DNA of 11,383 nucleotides from an uncultured Lachnospiraceae bacterium (lineage in GTDB: Bacteria > Bacillota_A > Clostridia > Lachnospirales > Lachnospiraceae), in assembly GCA_902795985.1 (NCBI GenBank), contig CADBNG010000087.1:1-11383 (forward strand), written 5' to 3'. The position numbers were made by a program, and so were the translations under genes. Below the pieces are notes generated by a model, which worked only from the letters and a program-made list of their open reading frames with translations, did no database searches and was not told the DNA's origin. Every line of letters starts with the position of its first letter. The stretch's first letter is position 1. Of the stretch, positions 1 through 6,807 are shown piece by piece.

Positions 1-955
1 CTTCCAGATGGTCCTCCTGATCGGAGTGTACCAGGTTATCTATCACATTCCGGGATATATTTCCCGGATCGGCAGCATCTTTTCCGGTCTTGCGGATAAG
101 ATCCTTGCTCTTCCCGGCGGCGCAAGCGCCATGGCTCAGTTCATTACCGACAACCGGATCAATGTACGTGTCGGTGAGACCCTGACCCAGGCAAATGTTA
201 TCGATGCCCTGTATCTTTTAAAGCCGTCTCAATGGACTTCTCTTACGGAGATTAGCACCTTTTCCTCGCTGACTACGGATATTACATCCTTAAGCTCCAA
301 TCTGAAGCATGTAAATTATTTCATGGGCATGAACATTGCCATGTCCCCGTGGGATATTATGAAAGAATCCGCTTCAAACGGTTCCTGGGGCTTCCTTATC
401 CTTGCCATCCTGATTCCGGTTCTTGCCTGGCTGACCCAGTGGGTCGGAGTAAAACTCCAGCCCCAGCAGGCCACGGATGACAACAACCAGATGGCGGCCA
501 CCATGAAGAGCATGACCCTGATCATGCCGATCTTCTCGGCATTCATCTGCGCCACTCTTTCCTTCGGTGTCGGCATTTACTGGATTACCGGCGCTATCCT
601 GCGTGCCGTCCAGATGGTCTTTATCAACCGCAGCATGATGAAGGTTGATATGGAGGAAATGATCAAGAAGAATCTGGAAAAGGCCGCGAAGAAGAAAAAG
701 AGAAAGAAAGCCAATACCGTGAACGAAAAGGATGCGGTGGACCGTTCCAGAGTCAATGCCCAGGCTTATGCCAGCCGTAAGAATATCCGGACGTACAATA
801 ACAGTGCGGCAGGAAAATCCGGTGATGACGGAGCCTCTTCCACCTATCAGAGCGACAATCCGAACAGCATGTTCTCGAAGGTCAATATGGTGAACCGGTA
901 TAATGACGCGCATAAGAGCACGTCGACGAAGTCCGGGAAGAGAAGAAAGAAGTAA
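1..955 (+). CDS. yidC: Membrane protein insertase YidC/Oxa1 family, 3' part (5' end outside window)
   Basis: YidC inserts proteins into the cytoplasmic membrane, alone or with SecYEG. The frame is open to the left edge and enters in the family motif FQMVLLIGVYQVIY (codons from base 2), so the ATG at base 8 is internal and the true start lies upstream. Counting from that Met, membrane segments fall at about residues 1-14, 127-147 and 168-207, the last in the typical IMPIFSAFICATLSFGVGIYW context. Between the first two is a long extracytoplasmic stretch (about 15-115) ending in the family-like FMGMNIAMSP. After residue 212 comes a hydrophilic tail of about 100 residues, strongly basic (AAKKKKRKKA, final KRRKK), suited to contacting ribosomes as known for other YidC tails. 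It lies 14 bases upstream of jag, the usual neighbour. The family call is firm; which paralogue class it belongs to cannot be seen. Confidence 0.95.
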   Translation, partial: FQMVLLIGVYQVIYHIPGYISRIGSIFSGLADKILALPGGASAMAQFITDNRINVRVGETLTQANVIDALYLLKPSQWTSLTEISTFSSLTTDITSLSSNLKHVNYFMGMNIAMSPWDIMKESASNGSWGFLILAILIPVLAWLTQWVGVKLQPQQATDDNNQMAATMKSMTLIMPIFSAFICATLSFGVGIYWITGAILRAVQMVFINRSMMKVDMEEMIKKNLEKAAKKKKRKKANTVNEKDAVDRSRVNAQAYASRKNIRTYNNSAAGKSGDDGASSTYQSDNPNSMFSKVNMVNRYNDAHKSTSTKSGKRRKK

Positions 956-969
956 AAAAGAGGTAGAAA

Positions 970-1860
970 ATGGAATATATTGAAGTATCTGCCGCAACAA
1001 AAGAAGAAGCGATCACAAAAGCGACTATCGATCTGGGAATTCCGAGTGATGAACTGGACATCGTCGTGATCAGCGAAGGAAACCCGGGATTTCTCGGTTT
1101 CGGAAAAAAGCCGGCCCAGATAAGAGTCTGCCGCAAAGCGGATCTGGAAGCGGAAGCCCTTGCGGAAAAGAAGGCGGAAGAAAAAGCCGCCCGCGAAGCG
1201 GCGAAGGCAGCGGCGAAAGAAGCGGCAAAAAAAGAAAAGAAACCCGAAACGGAAAAAGCCGTTAAGCCGGAACAGAAGAACCAGAGAAAGAATGAAAAGA
1301 AAAAGAACGTTCCCCAGGAAAAGAAAGTGAAGGCGGAAGAAGCGCCGAAGCCGGTCCGGGAGCGTAAGGTTCCGGTCAAGACGGAAGAAGAAATCGAAAA
1401 GATGAAGGAAGCCGCGGAAACCTTCCTGAAAGGAACCTTCTCCGCCATGGGAATCGAGAGTGAGATCACCATGGACTATGACACTGAAGAAGGCTGCCTG
1501 TGCGCGGAATTCACCGGGGATGAAATGGGTGTCCTGATCGGAAAAAGAGGACAGACCCTGGATTCCCTCCAGTATCTGACGAGCCTTGTTATAAACAAGG
1601 AAAACAAGGACGAATACGTCCGGGTCAAACTGGATACGGAAGATTACCGCCGCAGAAGAAAAGAAACGCTGGAAAATCTGGCAAAGAACATCGCGAGCAA
1701 GGTTAAAAAGACCGGCAAGACCGTTGTTCTTGAGCCGATGAATCCTTATGAGAGAAGGATTATCCATTCGGCGCTGCAGCCCAACCGGAACGTGGAAACG
1801 TTCAGCGAAGGCAGCGAGCCCTACCGTCATGTGGTGGTAAAACCGGTTCGCAGACAGTAA
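970..1860 (+). CDS. jag: RNA-binding protein Jag/KhpB (Jag-N, KH and R3H domains)
   Basis: This is a 296-residue cytoplasmic RNA-binding protein; in Bacillota the family (Jag/KhpB/EloR) is tied to cell elongation and envelope homeostasis. The Jag-N domain spans about residues 1-52, with the family-typical NPGFLGFGKKPAQI. A low-complexity Ala/Lys/Glu linker covers about 55-140. The KH domain carries the GxxG loop as GKRG at 191-194. The R3H domain has RRRRKETLENLA from 227 and the R-x3-H motif as R262 to H266 in ERRIIH, followed by VETFSEGSEPYRHVVVKP. The start is supported by the purine-rich AGAGG at 959-963, 6 bases before the ATG. The gene follows yidC by 14 bases, so the two are probably co-transcribed. 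The linker is the only divergent part; everything needed for RNA binding is intact. Confidence 0.96.
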   Translation: MEYIEVSAATKEEAITKATIDLGIPSDELDIVVISEGNPGFLGFGKKPAQIRVCRKADLEAEALAEKKAEEKAAREAAKAAAKEAAKKEKKPETEKAVKPEQKNQRKNEKKKNVPQEKKVKAEEAPKPVRERKVPVKTEEEIEKMKEAAETFLKGTFSAMGIESEITMDYDTEEGCLCAEFTGDEMGVLIGKRGQTLDSLQYLTSLVINKENKDEYVRVKLDTEDYRRRRKETLENLAKNIASKVKKTGKTVVLEPMNPYERRIIHSALQPNRNVETFSEGSEPYRHVVVKPVRRQ

Positions 1861-1861
1861 G

Positions 1862-1886
1862 AAAAAAGGACGGGTCCTTCCCGTCC
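1862..1886 (-). terminator. Intrinsic-terminator-like hairpin facing the minus strand
   Basis: A perfect 7-bp stem, GGACGGG (1868-1874) with CCCGTCC (1880-1886), closes a 5-base loop. On the + strand a run of six A (1862-1867) precedes it and no T run follows. Read on the minus strand it is a GC-rich hairpin followed directly by six U, the classical intrinsic terminator layout. It sits right after the jag stop, so it would stop antisense transcription entering jag rather than end the yidC-jag mRNA. The hairpin is certain; the function is inferred. Confidence 0.55.
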
Positions 1887-1900
1887 GGGAAACAGCCGAG

Positions 1901-1916
1901 GCCGGAAAAATCCGGC
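1901..1916. other. Short hairpin in the jag-mnmE gap
   Basis: GCCGGA (1901-1906) pairs perfectly with TCCGGC (1911-1916) around an AAAA tetraloop. It has no T run on either side, so it does not look like a terminator. It may be an RNA-stability or leader element of mnmE, or simply the middle member of a structured spacer. No known riboswitch class was recognised. Confidence 0.4.
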
Positions 1917-1925
1917 GGAAAGCGC

Positions 1926-1973
1926 AAAAAGGGCGGCGATCTGCTCCTTAAGCAGGGGAAGGGGCCGCCCTTT
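1926..1973 (-). terminator. Second minus-facing terminator-like hairpin, upstream of mnmE
   Basis: AAAGGGCGGC (1928-1937) pairs perfectly over 10 bp with GCCGCCCTTT (1964-1973). The enclosed 26 bases contain an inner hairpin, CTGCT (1941-1945) with AGCAG (1951-1955). On the minus strand the stem is followed by five U (complement of 1926-1930). On the + strand it is followed by only TTT and then CGGG, so the better terminator direction is minus; weak bidirectional action is possible. It ends 12 bases before the mnmE start and could equally be a 5' leader structure. Confidence 0.5.
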
Positions 1974-1985
1974 CGGGTATAAAAG

Positions 1986-3368
1986 ATGGACGTATTCTCA
2001 GAAGAAACGATCGTGGCGATCAGTACGGCGCAGGCACCGGCCGGCATCGGGATCGTCCGGATCAGCGGTGAAAAAGCATCGGAAGTGGCCGACCGGATTT
2101 TCCGTGGGCCGTCCGGAAAAAAACTGGCGGATCAGAAAGGCAATACCGTTCATTACGGCTGGATCGAACAGGACGGACAGCTTCTGGACGAAGTTTTGGC
2201 CATGGTTCTTCGGGCACCCCATTCCTATACAGGGGAAGATACGGTGGAGCTTCAGTGCCATGGCGGTGTTTTCGCGACGAACAGCGTGCTGGAAGCGGTC
2301 CTTCGCAGCGGAGCGAGGATTGCCGAACCCGGGGAATTCACCAAAAGGGCGTTTCTGAACGGCCGGATCGATCTTTCCAGAGCGGAAGCCGTGATGGATA
2401 TCATATCGGCAAAGAGCCGGTATGCCCAGGAATCCTCCGCCTCACAGCTTGCCGGAAGTCTGTACAATAAAATTTCCGGGCTGCGGACCCTTCTTCTGGA
2501 GGAACTCGCCTTTATTGAATCTGCCCTGGACGATCCGGAGCATTATACGCTGGACGGTTATGAAGAGACGCTTCTTGCCCGTCTGTGCAGCGCGAAAGAG
2601 CAGATCGAAAACCTCCTTTCCACTGCGGAGCAGGGAAAATACATCGGGGAAGGAATCCGTACGGTGATCCTCGGAAAACCGAATGCCGGAAAATCCTCGA
2701 TCCTGAACGCCCTGACCGGGAAGGAAAGGGCCATCGTGACGGAAATTCCCGGAACAACCCGGGACGTTTTAACGGAAAATCTCTCCATTGACGGAATCGG
2801 CCTGATTCTTGCCGATACCGCGGGAATCCGCCGGCCCGGGGATAAGGTCGAAGAAATCGGCATCGGCCGCGCGCTGCAGGAAGCGGAAGACGCGGACCTG
2901 ATTCTTTATATTGCCGATGCTTCCGTTCCGGCGGATGAAGAAGACCGGGAAATCCTTCAGAAAGTTTCCGGGAAAAAAGTGATTCTGGTATTGAACAAGG
3001 AGGATCTTCCTTCAAAAACCACGGAAGAAGAACTGAAAGCCTTCTTTGACGGACCGGTCGTCGTCACGGCCGCCGTCAGCGGCAGCGGAATCGACGAACT
3101 GAAAAAAACGATCCGGGACCTGTTTTTCAACGGGGAAATCCGCTTTAATGACGAAGTCTATATCACCAATGCCCGGCACAAGGCCGCCCTGGAAGAAACA
3201 GGGGAACTGCTGGAAAATGTGGAATCCGCTGTTTCCTGCGGCATACCGGAAGACGTCTACGCGGCGGATCTTTACGGAGCGGTTTCGGCGCTGGACCGGA
3301 TTATCGGAGGTAATGCCTCGGAAGACCTGGTGGATACGATATTCAGCAAATTCTGTATGGGAAAGTGA
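1986..3368 (+). CDS. mnmE: tRNA uridine-5-carboxymethylaminomethyl modification GTPase MnmE
   Basis: MnmE is the GTPase partner of MnmG. Together they add (carboxymethyl)aminomethyl groups to C5 of the wobble uridine U34 in certain tRNAs, using a folate one-carbon donor. The 460-residue length is normal. The N-terminal folate-binding domain begins with TIVAISTAQAPAGIGIVRISG. The embedded G domain shows G1 GKPNAGKS (230-237), G2 TTRD (257-260), G3 DTAG (277-280) and G4 NKED (337-340). The C-terminus is CMGK (457-460), matching the family's C-x-G-K ending with its catalytic Cys. The ATG at 1986 is forced: an in-frame TAA lies at 1980-1982 and the N-terminus matches the family. No good Shine-Dalgarno sequence precedes it; the spacer just upstream is CGGGTATAAAAG. 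mnmG follows after 5 bases, fitting co-expression of the two subunits. Confidence 0.97.
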   Translation: MDVFSEETIVAISTAQAPAGIGIVRISGEKASEVADRIFRGPSGKKLADQKGNTVHYGWIEQDGQLLDEVLAMVLRAPHSYTGEDTVELQCHGGVFATNSVLEAVLRSGARIAEPGEFTKRAFLNGRIDLSRAEAVMDIISAKSRYAQESSASQLAGSLYNKISGLRTLLLEELAFIESALDDPEHYTLDGYEETLLARLCSAKEQIENLLSTAEQGKYIGEGIRTVILGKPNAGKSSILNALTGKERAIVTEIPGTTRDVLTENLSIDGIGLILADTAGIRRPGDKVEEIGIGRALQEAEDADLILYIADASVPADEEDREILQKVSGKKVILVLNKEDLPSKTTEEELKAFFDGPVVVTAAVSGSGIDELKKTIRDLFFNGEIRFNDEVYITNARHKAALEETGELLENVESAVSCGIPEDVYAADLYGAVSALDRIIGGNASEDLVDTIFSKFCMGK

Positions 3369-3373
3369 CCTGA

Positions 3374-5263
3374 ATGGACCTGAAAACAATAAAAATCGAA
3401 GAAAACTATGACGCGGCGGTCATCGGCGCCGGGCATGCCGGCTGCGAAGCGGCGCTCGCCTGCGCGAGGCTCGGGCTTTCCACGGTGCTTTTCACCGTCA
3501 GCATGGAAGGCATTGCCTTTATGCCCTGCAATCCGAACATCGGGGGAACCTCCAAAGGCCATCTGGTCCGGGAACTGGACGCCCTGGGAGGGGAAATGGG
3601 CAGAAACATTGACCGGACATTTATCCAGTCGAAAATGCTGAACGCCTCCAAGGGCCCGGCAGTTCATTCGCTCCGCGCCCAGGCGGATAAAAGCGAATAC
3701 AGCAAAAGCATGCGCAAAGTGCTGGAAAACACAGAGAATCTGGTGATTGTCCAGACCGAAGTATCGGAAATTATGGTCGAGGACGGTGTCTGCACCGGCG
3801 TAAAAACCATTTCCGGGATCACCTACCGGACAAAATCCGTCATCCTGTGCACCGGCGTCTATCTGAATGCCAGCTGCATCCGCGGGGAAGTCCGTCAGAA
3901 CACCGGACCGAACGGCATGCTTGCGGCCAATCATCTGACCGCTTCCCTGATTGAAAACGGCATCCGCGTGCTGCGCTTCAAGACCGGAACCCCGGCCCGT
4001 GTCGACCGGAGGACCGTGGATTTTTCAAAAATGACGGAACAGAAAGGGGACGATCCCATCATTCCCTTCTCCTTTTCCACGGATCCCGCCTCGATCCAGA
4101 AGGAACAGGTTTCCTGCTGGCTGACGTATACGAACGAGGAAACCCACCGGATTATCCGGGAAAACATCGACCGTTCCCCGCTTTTTTCCGGGGCGATCAA
4201 AGGGACCGGTCCGCGGTACTGCCCTTCCATCGAGGACAAGGTCATGCGGTTTCCGGAAAAAGACCGGCACCAGATTTTCATTGAGCCGGAAGGATTGTCC
4301 ACCAATGAACTGTATCTTTCCGGAATGTCCAGCTCTCTTCCGGAGGACGTGCAGTATGCCATGTATCATACCATTGCGGGACTGGAGCATGTGCATATTA
4401 TCCGGATGGCCTATGCCATCGAGTACGACTGCATCGACCCGGTCCAGCTGAAGAGCACGCTGGAGTTCAAGACCATTTCCGGCCTGTTCAGTGCCGGGCA
4501 GTCCAACGGCAGCTCCGGCTATGAAGAAGCCGCGGCCCAGGGACTGATCGCGGGAATTAACGCGGCGATGAAGCAGAAAGGGGAAGAACCGCTGGTACTG
4601 GACCGCTCCGAAGCCTATATCGGCGTACTGATCGACGATCTTCTGACAAAGGAAATGATGGAGCCTTACCGTATGATGACGAGCCGCGCGGAATACCGGC
4701 TGCTTCTTCGCCAGGACAATGCGGATCTCCGTCTGTCGGCATTCGGCCATCGGGTGGGACTGGTTTCTTCCGAAAGGCTCGAAAAGGTGGAGAAAAAACG
4801 GGCCGATACCGCGGCTGAAATGGAAAGACTGAAAACCACCTATGTCGGAACGACCGAAAATGTACGGCGTTTTCTGGAGGAGCACTCTTCCACCCCGCTG
4901 ACCGCCGGAATTTCCCTTGCGGAGCTGGTCCGCAGGCCGGAGCTGTCCTACGAGGCGATTGCGCCGCTGGATAAGGATCGTCCGGAATTGCCGGAAGACA
5001 CGGCTCTGCAGGTGAATATTCAGCTGAAATACGAAGGATACATCGACCGTCAGATCCGGCAGGTCCAGCAGTTCAAAAAACAGGAAAAAAGAAAGATCCC
5101 GGAGGATCTGGATTACGATCTTGTGGGAAGCCTGCGGCTGGAAGCCCGTCAGAAATTAAAACGGTTCCGCCCGGAGAATATCGGGCAGGCAGGCCGGATC
5201 CAGGGAGTTTCTCCCGCGGACGTTTCGGTGCTGCTGGTTTGGCTGAAAGCCCATAAGATGTGA
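3374..5263 (+). CDS. mnmG: tRNA uridine-5-carboxymethylaminomethyl modification enzyme MnmG (GidA)
   Basis: MnmG is the FAD-dependent partner of MnmE in U34 modification of tRNA, acting in the cytosol as an MnmE-MnmG complex. The protein has 629 residues, full length for the family. The dinucleotide-binding motif [10 protein letters not shown] is at 18-27. The two family signatures are [13 protein letters not shown] (277-289) and [17 protein letters not shown] (374-390). Conserved cysteines are at 52 (MPCNPNIGG) and 283 (RYCPSIEDK). The C-terminal helical domain that contacts tRNA and MnmE shows KYEGYIDRQ (552-560) and [12 protein letters not shown] weak Shine-Dalgarno, GGGAAAG (3359-3365), overlaps the end of mnmE, so translation is probably coupled. 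No rsmG follows, although that is the usual next gene. No internal damage is visible. Confidence 0.97.
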   Translation: MDLKTIKIEENYDAAVIGAGHAGCEAALACARLGLSTVLFTVSMEGIAFMPCNPNIGGTSKGHLVRELDALGGEMGRNIDRTFIQSKMLNASKGPAVHSLRAQADKSEYSKSMRKVLENTENLVIVQTEVSEIMVEDGVCTGVKTISGITYRTKSVILCTGVYLNASCIRGEVRQNTGPNGMLAANHLTASLIENGIRVLRFKTGTPARVDRRTVDFSKMTEQKGDDPIIPFSFSTDPASIQKEQVSCWLTYTNEETHRIIRENIDRSPLFSGAIKGTGPRYCPSIEDKVMRFPEKDRHQIFIEPEGLSTNELYLSGMSSSLPEDVQYAMYHTIAGLEHVHIIRMAYAIEYDCIDPVQLKSTLEFKTISGLFSAGQSNGSSGYEEAAAQGLIAGINAAMKQKGEEPLVLDRSEAYIGVLIDDLLTKEMMEPYRMMTSRAEYRLLLRQDNADLRLSAFGHRVGLVSSERLEKVEKKRADTAAEMERLKTTYVGTTENVRRFLEEHSSTPLTAGISLAELVRRPELSYEAIAPLDKDRPELPEDTALQVNIQLKYEGYIDRQIRQVQQFKKQEKRKIPEDLDYDLVGSLRLEARQKLKRFRPENIGQAGRIQGVSPADVSVLLVWLKAHKM

Positions 5264-5270
5264 GAAGCCG

Positions 5271-6641
5271 TTACAGGCGGCATCCCGGGATCAGGTATCC
5301 GAAATACGAGATCAGGCAGAGAACGACATAAGCGATAATGAGCGCGGCGCATAACACATCGTCGCGCTTTTTGATTTCCGCAAGCCGGATGGACCGGTCG
5401 GCGGCGGGATCGATCAGGCGGGCGGAAAACCGCCGGGAAAAGGTCCGGAACCCTTCGGTCACAAACAGCATGATCGGCAGCAGGGAAGGCATCATATACC
5501 GGCCCTGGGCCTGGTAATCGCTGGTATAAACGTTATACATGAACAGGAAAATGTTCATGAAGATCATGACGATGAAGCAGATCAGCACCAGCGGCGGGAA
5601 GGAAGACCGGGAGGCCGGCTTTTTCCCGAGAGGCCGGGTGACAAATCCGATGAAGCCGGAAAACAGCAGAATGTAGTAAAGAACATAAATGAACAGCGGC
5701 ATGAATACGGACATATACGAGAAAACGCCCACAAAGCTCACCAGCACGGTCGGAAGCCATTTGGTCTTCAGGAAGGTGAAGGGAATCGACCATCCCAGAT
5801 GCTTCGGATTGGGAATTTCGTCCGGATGGAAGCCGTCCATGGCGTATTTTTCCGCGGAAAGCGTCGTCGTCCGGAAGCCCAGAATATCGCCGTTATGCAG
5901 CATGGCGTTGCGGATAAAGAACCAGCCGGCAATCGCGAAGGCGATCACTAAAATGACCAGGGCTTTTCCGGTAATATCCACTGAAGAGTCCTTTTTGCGG
6001 ATCCGGTCCACGAAGTACAGAATCAGCGTCGCCAGCAGATAAATGTAGGCGGTATAGTACGACAGCGCGCACAGGCCGCAGCCGATGCCCAGCCCGATGC
6101 ACGAACGCATGCTCCAGCCGGTCTTTAAGGCCCGGGTCCAGAAATAGATGATCAGCGCTCCGCAGAATACCGCGAAGGAATCGTTGTTCTGATAACTGCA
6201 AAGGAAAATAAACTGCGGAAGAAAGCAGATCAGCGAGCTGAAAAGAAGGGAAAACGAACGGTTGTCGAAGATCTGTTCCCCGATCCGGAAGCAGAGGATC
6301 AGCGCCCCGGTTCCGGAAAGCACGCTCGTCATCCGGGCGGCGATCAGAAGGGAAGTGTCCGAGGAAGCAAAGACGGATACGATCTTCATGAAGAACGCGC
6401 TGATGATCGACGTCAGATAGGGATACATCGCATAGGAAAAGCCCCAGGTCTGATTGATCAGGGAATCTTCCATCCCGTTGGGGAGGGCGCCGTTCTGATA
6501 AATAAACCGGGCGATGGGATAACGCATCGCTTCATCCGGCGCATGGGTAATATCCATCGTAGAGGCTGCGACAAAGCAGGCACAGAAAAAAAGGCAGATC
6601 TCCACGATTTTCAATCGTTTATAAACTGTATCCGTTATCAA
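5271..6641 (-). CDS. Multi-pass membrane protein, GT-C type glycosyltransferase-like
   Basis: A 456-residue protein with about 10-12 hydrophobic segments, including 11-29, 72-90, 98-120, 129-150, 153-168, 181-211, 226-243, 296-335, 350-370 and 428-450. After the first segment comes an extracytoplasmic loop with THAPDEAMRY; the Asp36-Glu37 pair sits where GT-C enzymes keep their catalytic or metal-binding acids. Near the C-terminal segments is DYQAQGRYMMPSLLP (375-389), typical of the PMT/ArnT/DUF2142-like group. Such enzymes move a sugar from a lipid-phosphate carrier to an acceptor outside the membrane; donor and acceptor here are unknown. The start is TTG at 6639-6641, chosen because AAGGG lies 7 bases upstream and because the next Met (residue 29) would lose the first membrane segment. 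The gene converges on mnmG with 7 bases between stops and is divergent from the DUF3160 gene. The GT-C fold is likely; the exact family is less sure. Confidence 0.8.
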   Translation of the reverse strand: MITDTVYKRLKIVEICLFFCACFVAASTMDITHAPDEAMRYPIARFIYQNGALPNGMEDSLINQTWGFSYAMYPYLTSIISAFFMKIVSVFASSDTSLLIAARMTSVLSGTGALILCFRIGEQIFDNRSFSLLFSSLICFLPQFIFLCSYQNNDSFAVFCGALIIYFWTRALKTGWSMRSCIGLGIGCGLCALSYYTAYIYLLATLILYFVDRIRKKDSSVDITGKALVILVIAFAIAGWFFIRNAMLHNGDILGFRTTTLSAEKYAMDGFHPDEIPNPKHLGWSIPFTFLKTKWLPTVLVSFVGVFSYMSVFMPLFIYVLYYILLFSGFIGFVTRPLGKKPASRSSFPPLVLICFIVMIFMNIFLFMYNVYTSDYQAQGRYMMPSLLPIMLFVTEGFRTFSRRFSARLIDPAADRSIRLAEIKKRDDVLCAALIIAYVVLCLISYFGYLIPGCRL

Positions 6642-6644
6642 CTG

Positions 6645-6653
6645 CTCACCCTT
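6645..6653 (-). promoter_or_regulatory. Ribosome binding site supporting a TTG start
   Basis: On the minus strand the sequence reads AAGGGTGAG, then CAG, then TTG. The AAGGG core (6649-6653) is 7 bases from the TTG at 6639-6641, good spacing. No ATG, GTG or other start with comparable spacing is nearby, so this site decides the start of the membrane protein gene. Confidence 0.65.
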
Positions 6654-6684
6654 GTCCCGACGTTCTCATTGTAAATCCAGTACA

Positions 6685-6712
6685 ATTTTAGCATCTGTGT
6701 GGAATATGTCAA
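6685..6712 (-). promoter_or_regulatory. SigA-type promoter for the GT-C membrane protein gene
   Basis: Read on the minus strand, a perfect -35 TTGACA (6707-6712) is followed after 16 bases by TAAAAT (6685-6690), 5 of 6 to the -10 consensus. The -10 is extended by TGC just upstream. Transcription would start near 6678, giving a leader of roughly 37 bases before the TTG. This is a strong housekeeping promoter by sequence; activity is not shown. Confidence 0.7.
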
Positions 6713-6743
6713 GAAACCCCCGGAGCTGCAGCCGCGCGGGCAC

Positions 6744-6772
6744 TTGACAGGGCATCATCCGCCGTTTAAATT
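6744..6772 (+). promoter_or_regulatory. SigA-type promoter for the DUF3160-CapA gene pair
   Basis: A perfect -35 TTGACA lies at 6744-6749. The -10 is weaker: TTAAAT (6766-6771, 16-base spacing) or TAAATT (6767-6772, 17-base spacing), each 4 of 6. The start of transcription would be near 6778, about 30 bases before the ATG at 6808. A ribosome binding site GGAG (6797-6800) follows at good distance. The weak -10 leaves room for regulation. Confidence 0.55.
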
Positions 6773-6807
6773 GAAAGAAACAGGACCAAATTTGATGGAG
6801 AAAGCCT

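Noticed and set aside
847..1830. Long minus-strand open frame opposite jag
   Set aside because: Its protein is a string of Phe, Leu and Arg created by the complement of Lys/Glu-rich jag codons; jag itself has clear KH and R3H motifs.
1926..1973. Terminator ending the yidC-jag transcript on the + strand
   Set aside because: Only three T, themselves part of the stem, followed by CGGG come after the hairpin on the + strand; the proper U run is on the minus strand.
1861..1985. Known riboswitch or T-box in the mnmE leader
   Set aside because: Three simple hairpins are present, but no conserved core of a known riboswitch or T-box element was recognised.
4025..4885. 286-codon minus-strand open frame inside mnmG
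   Set aside because: It lies wholly within a gene with both MnmG signatures, and its product has no recognisable motif.
5271..6641. Possible rsmG at its expected place after mnmG
   Set aside because: The gene is on the opposite strand and encodes a protein with many membrane segments and no methyltransferase motif.
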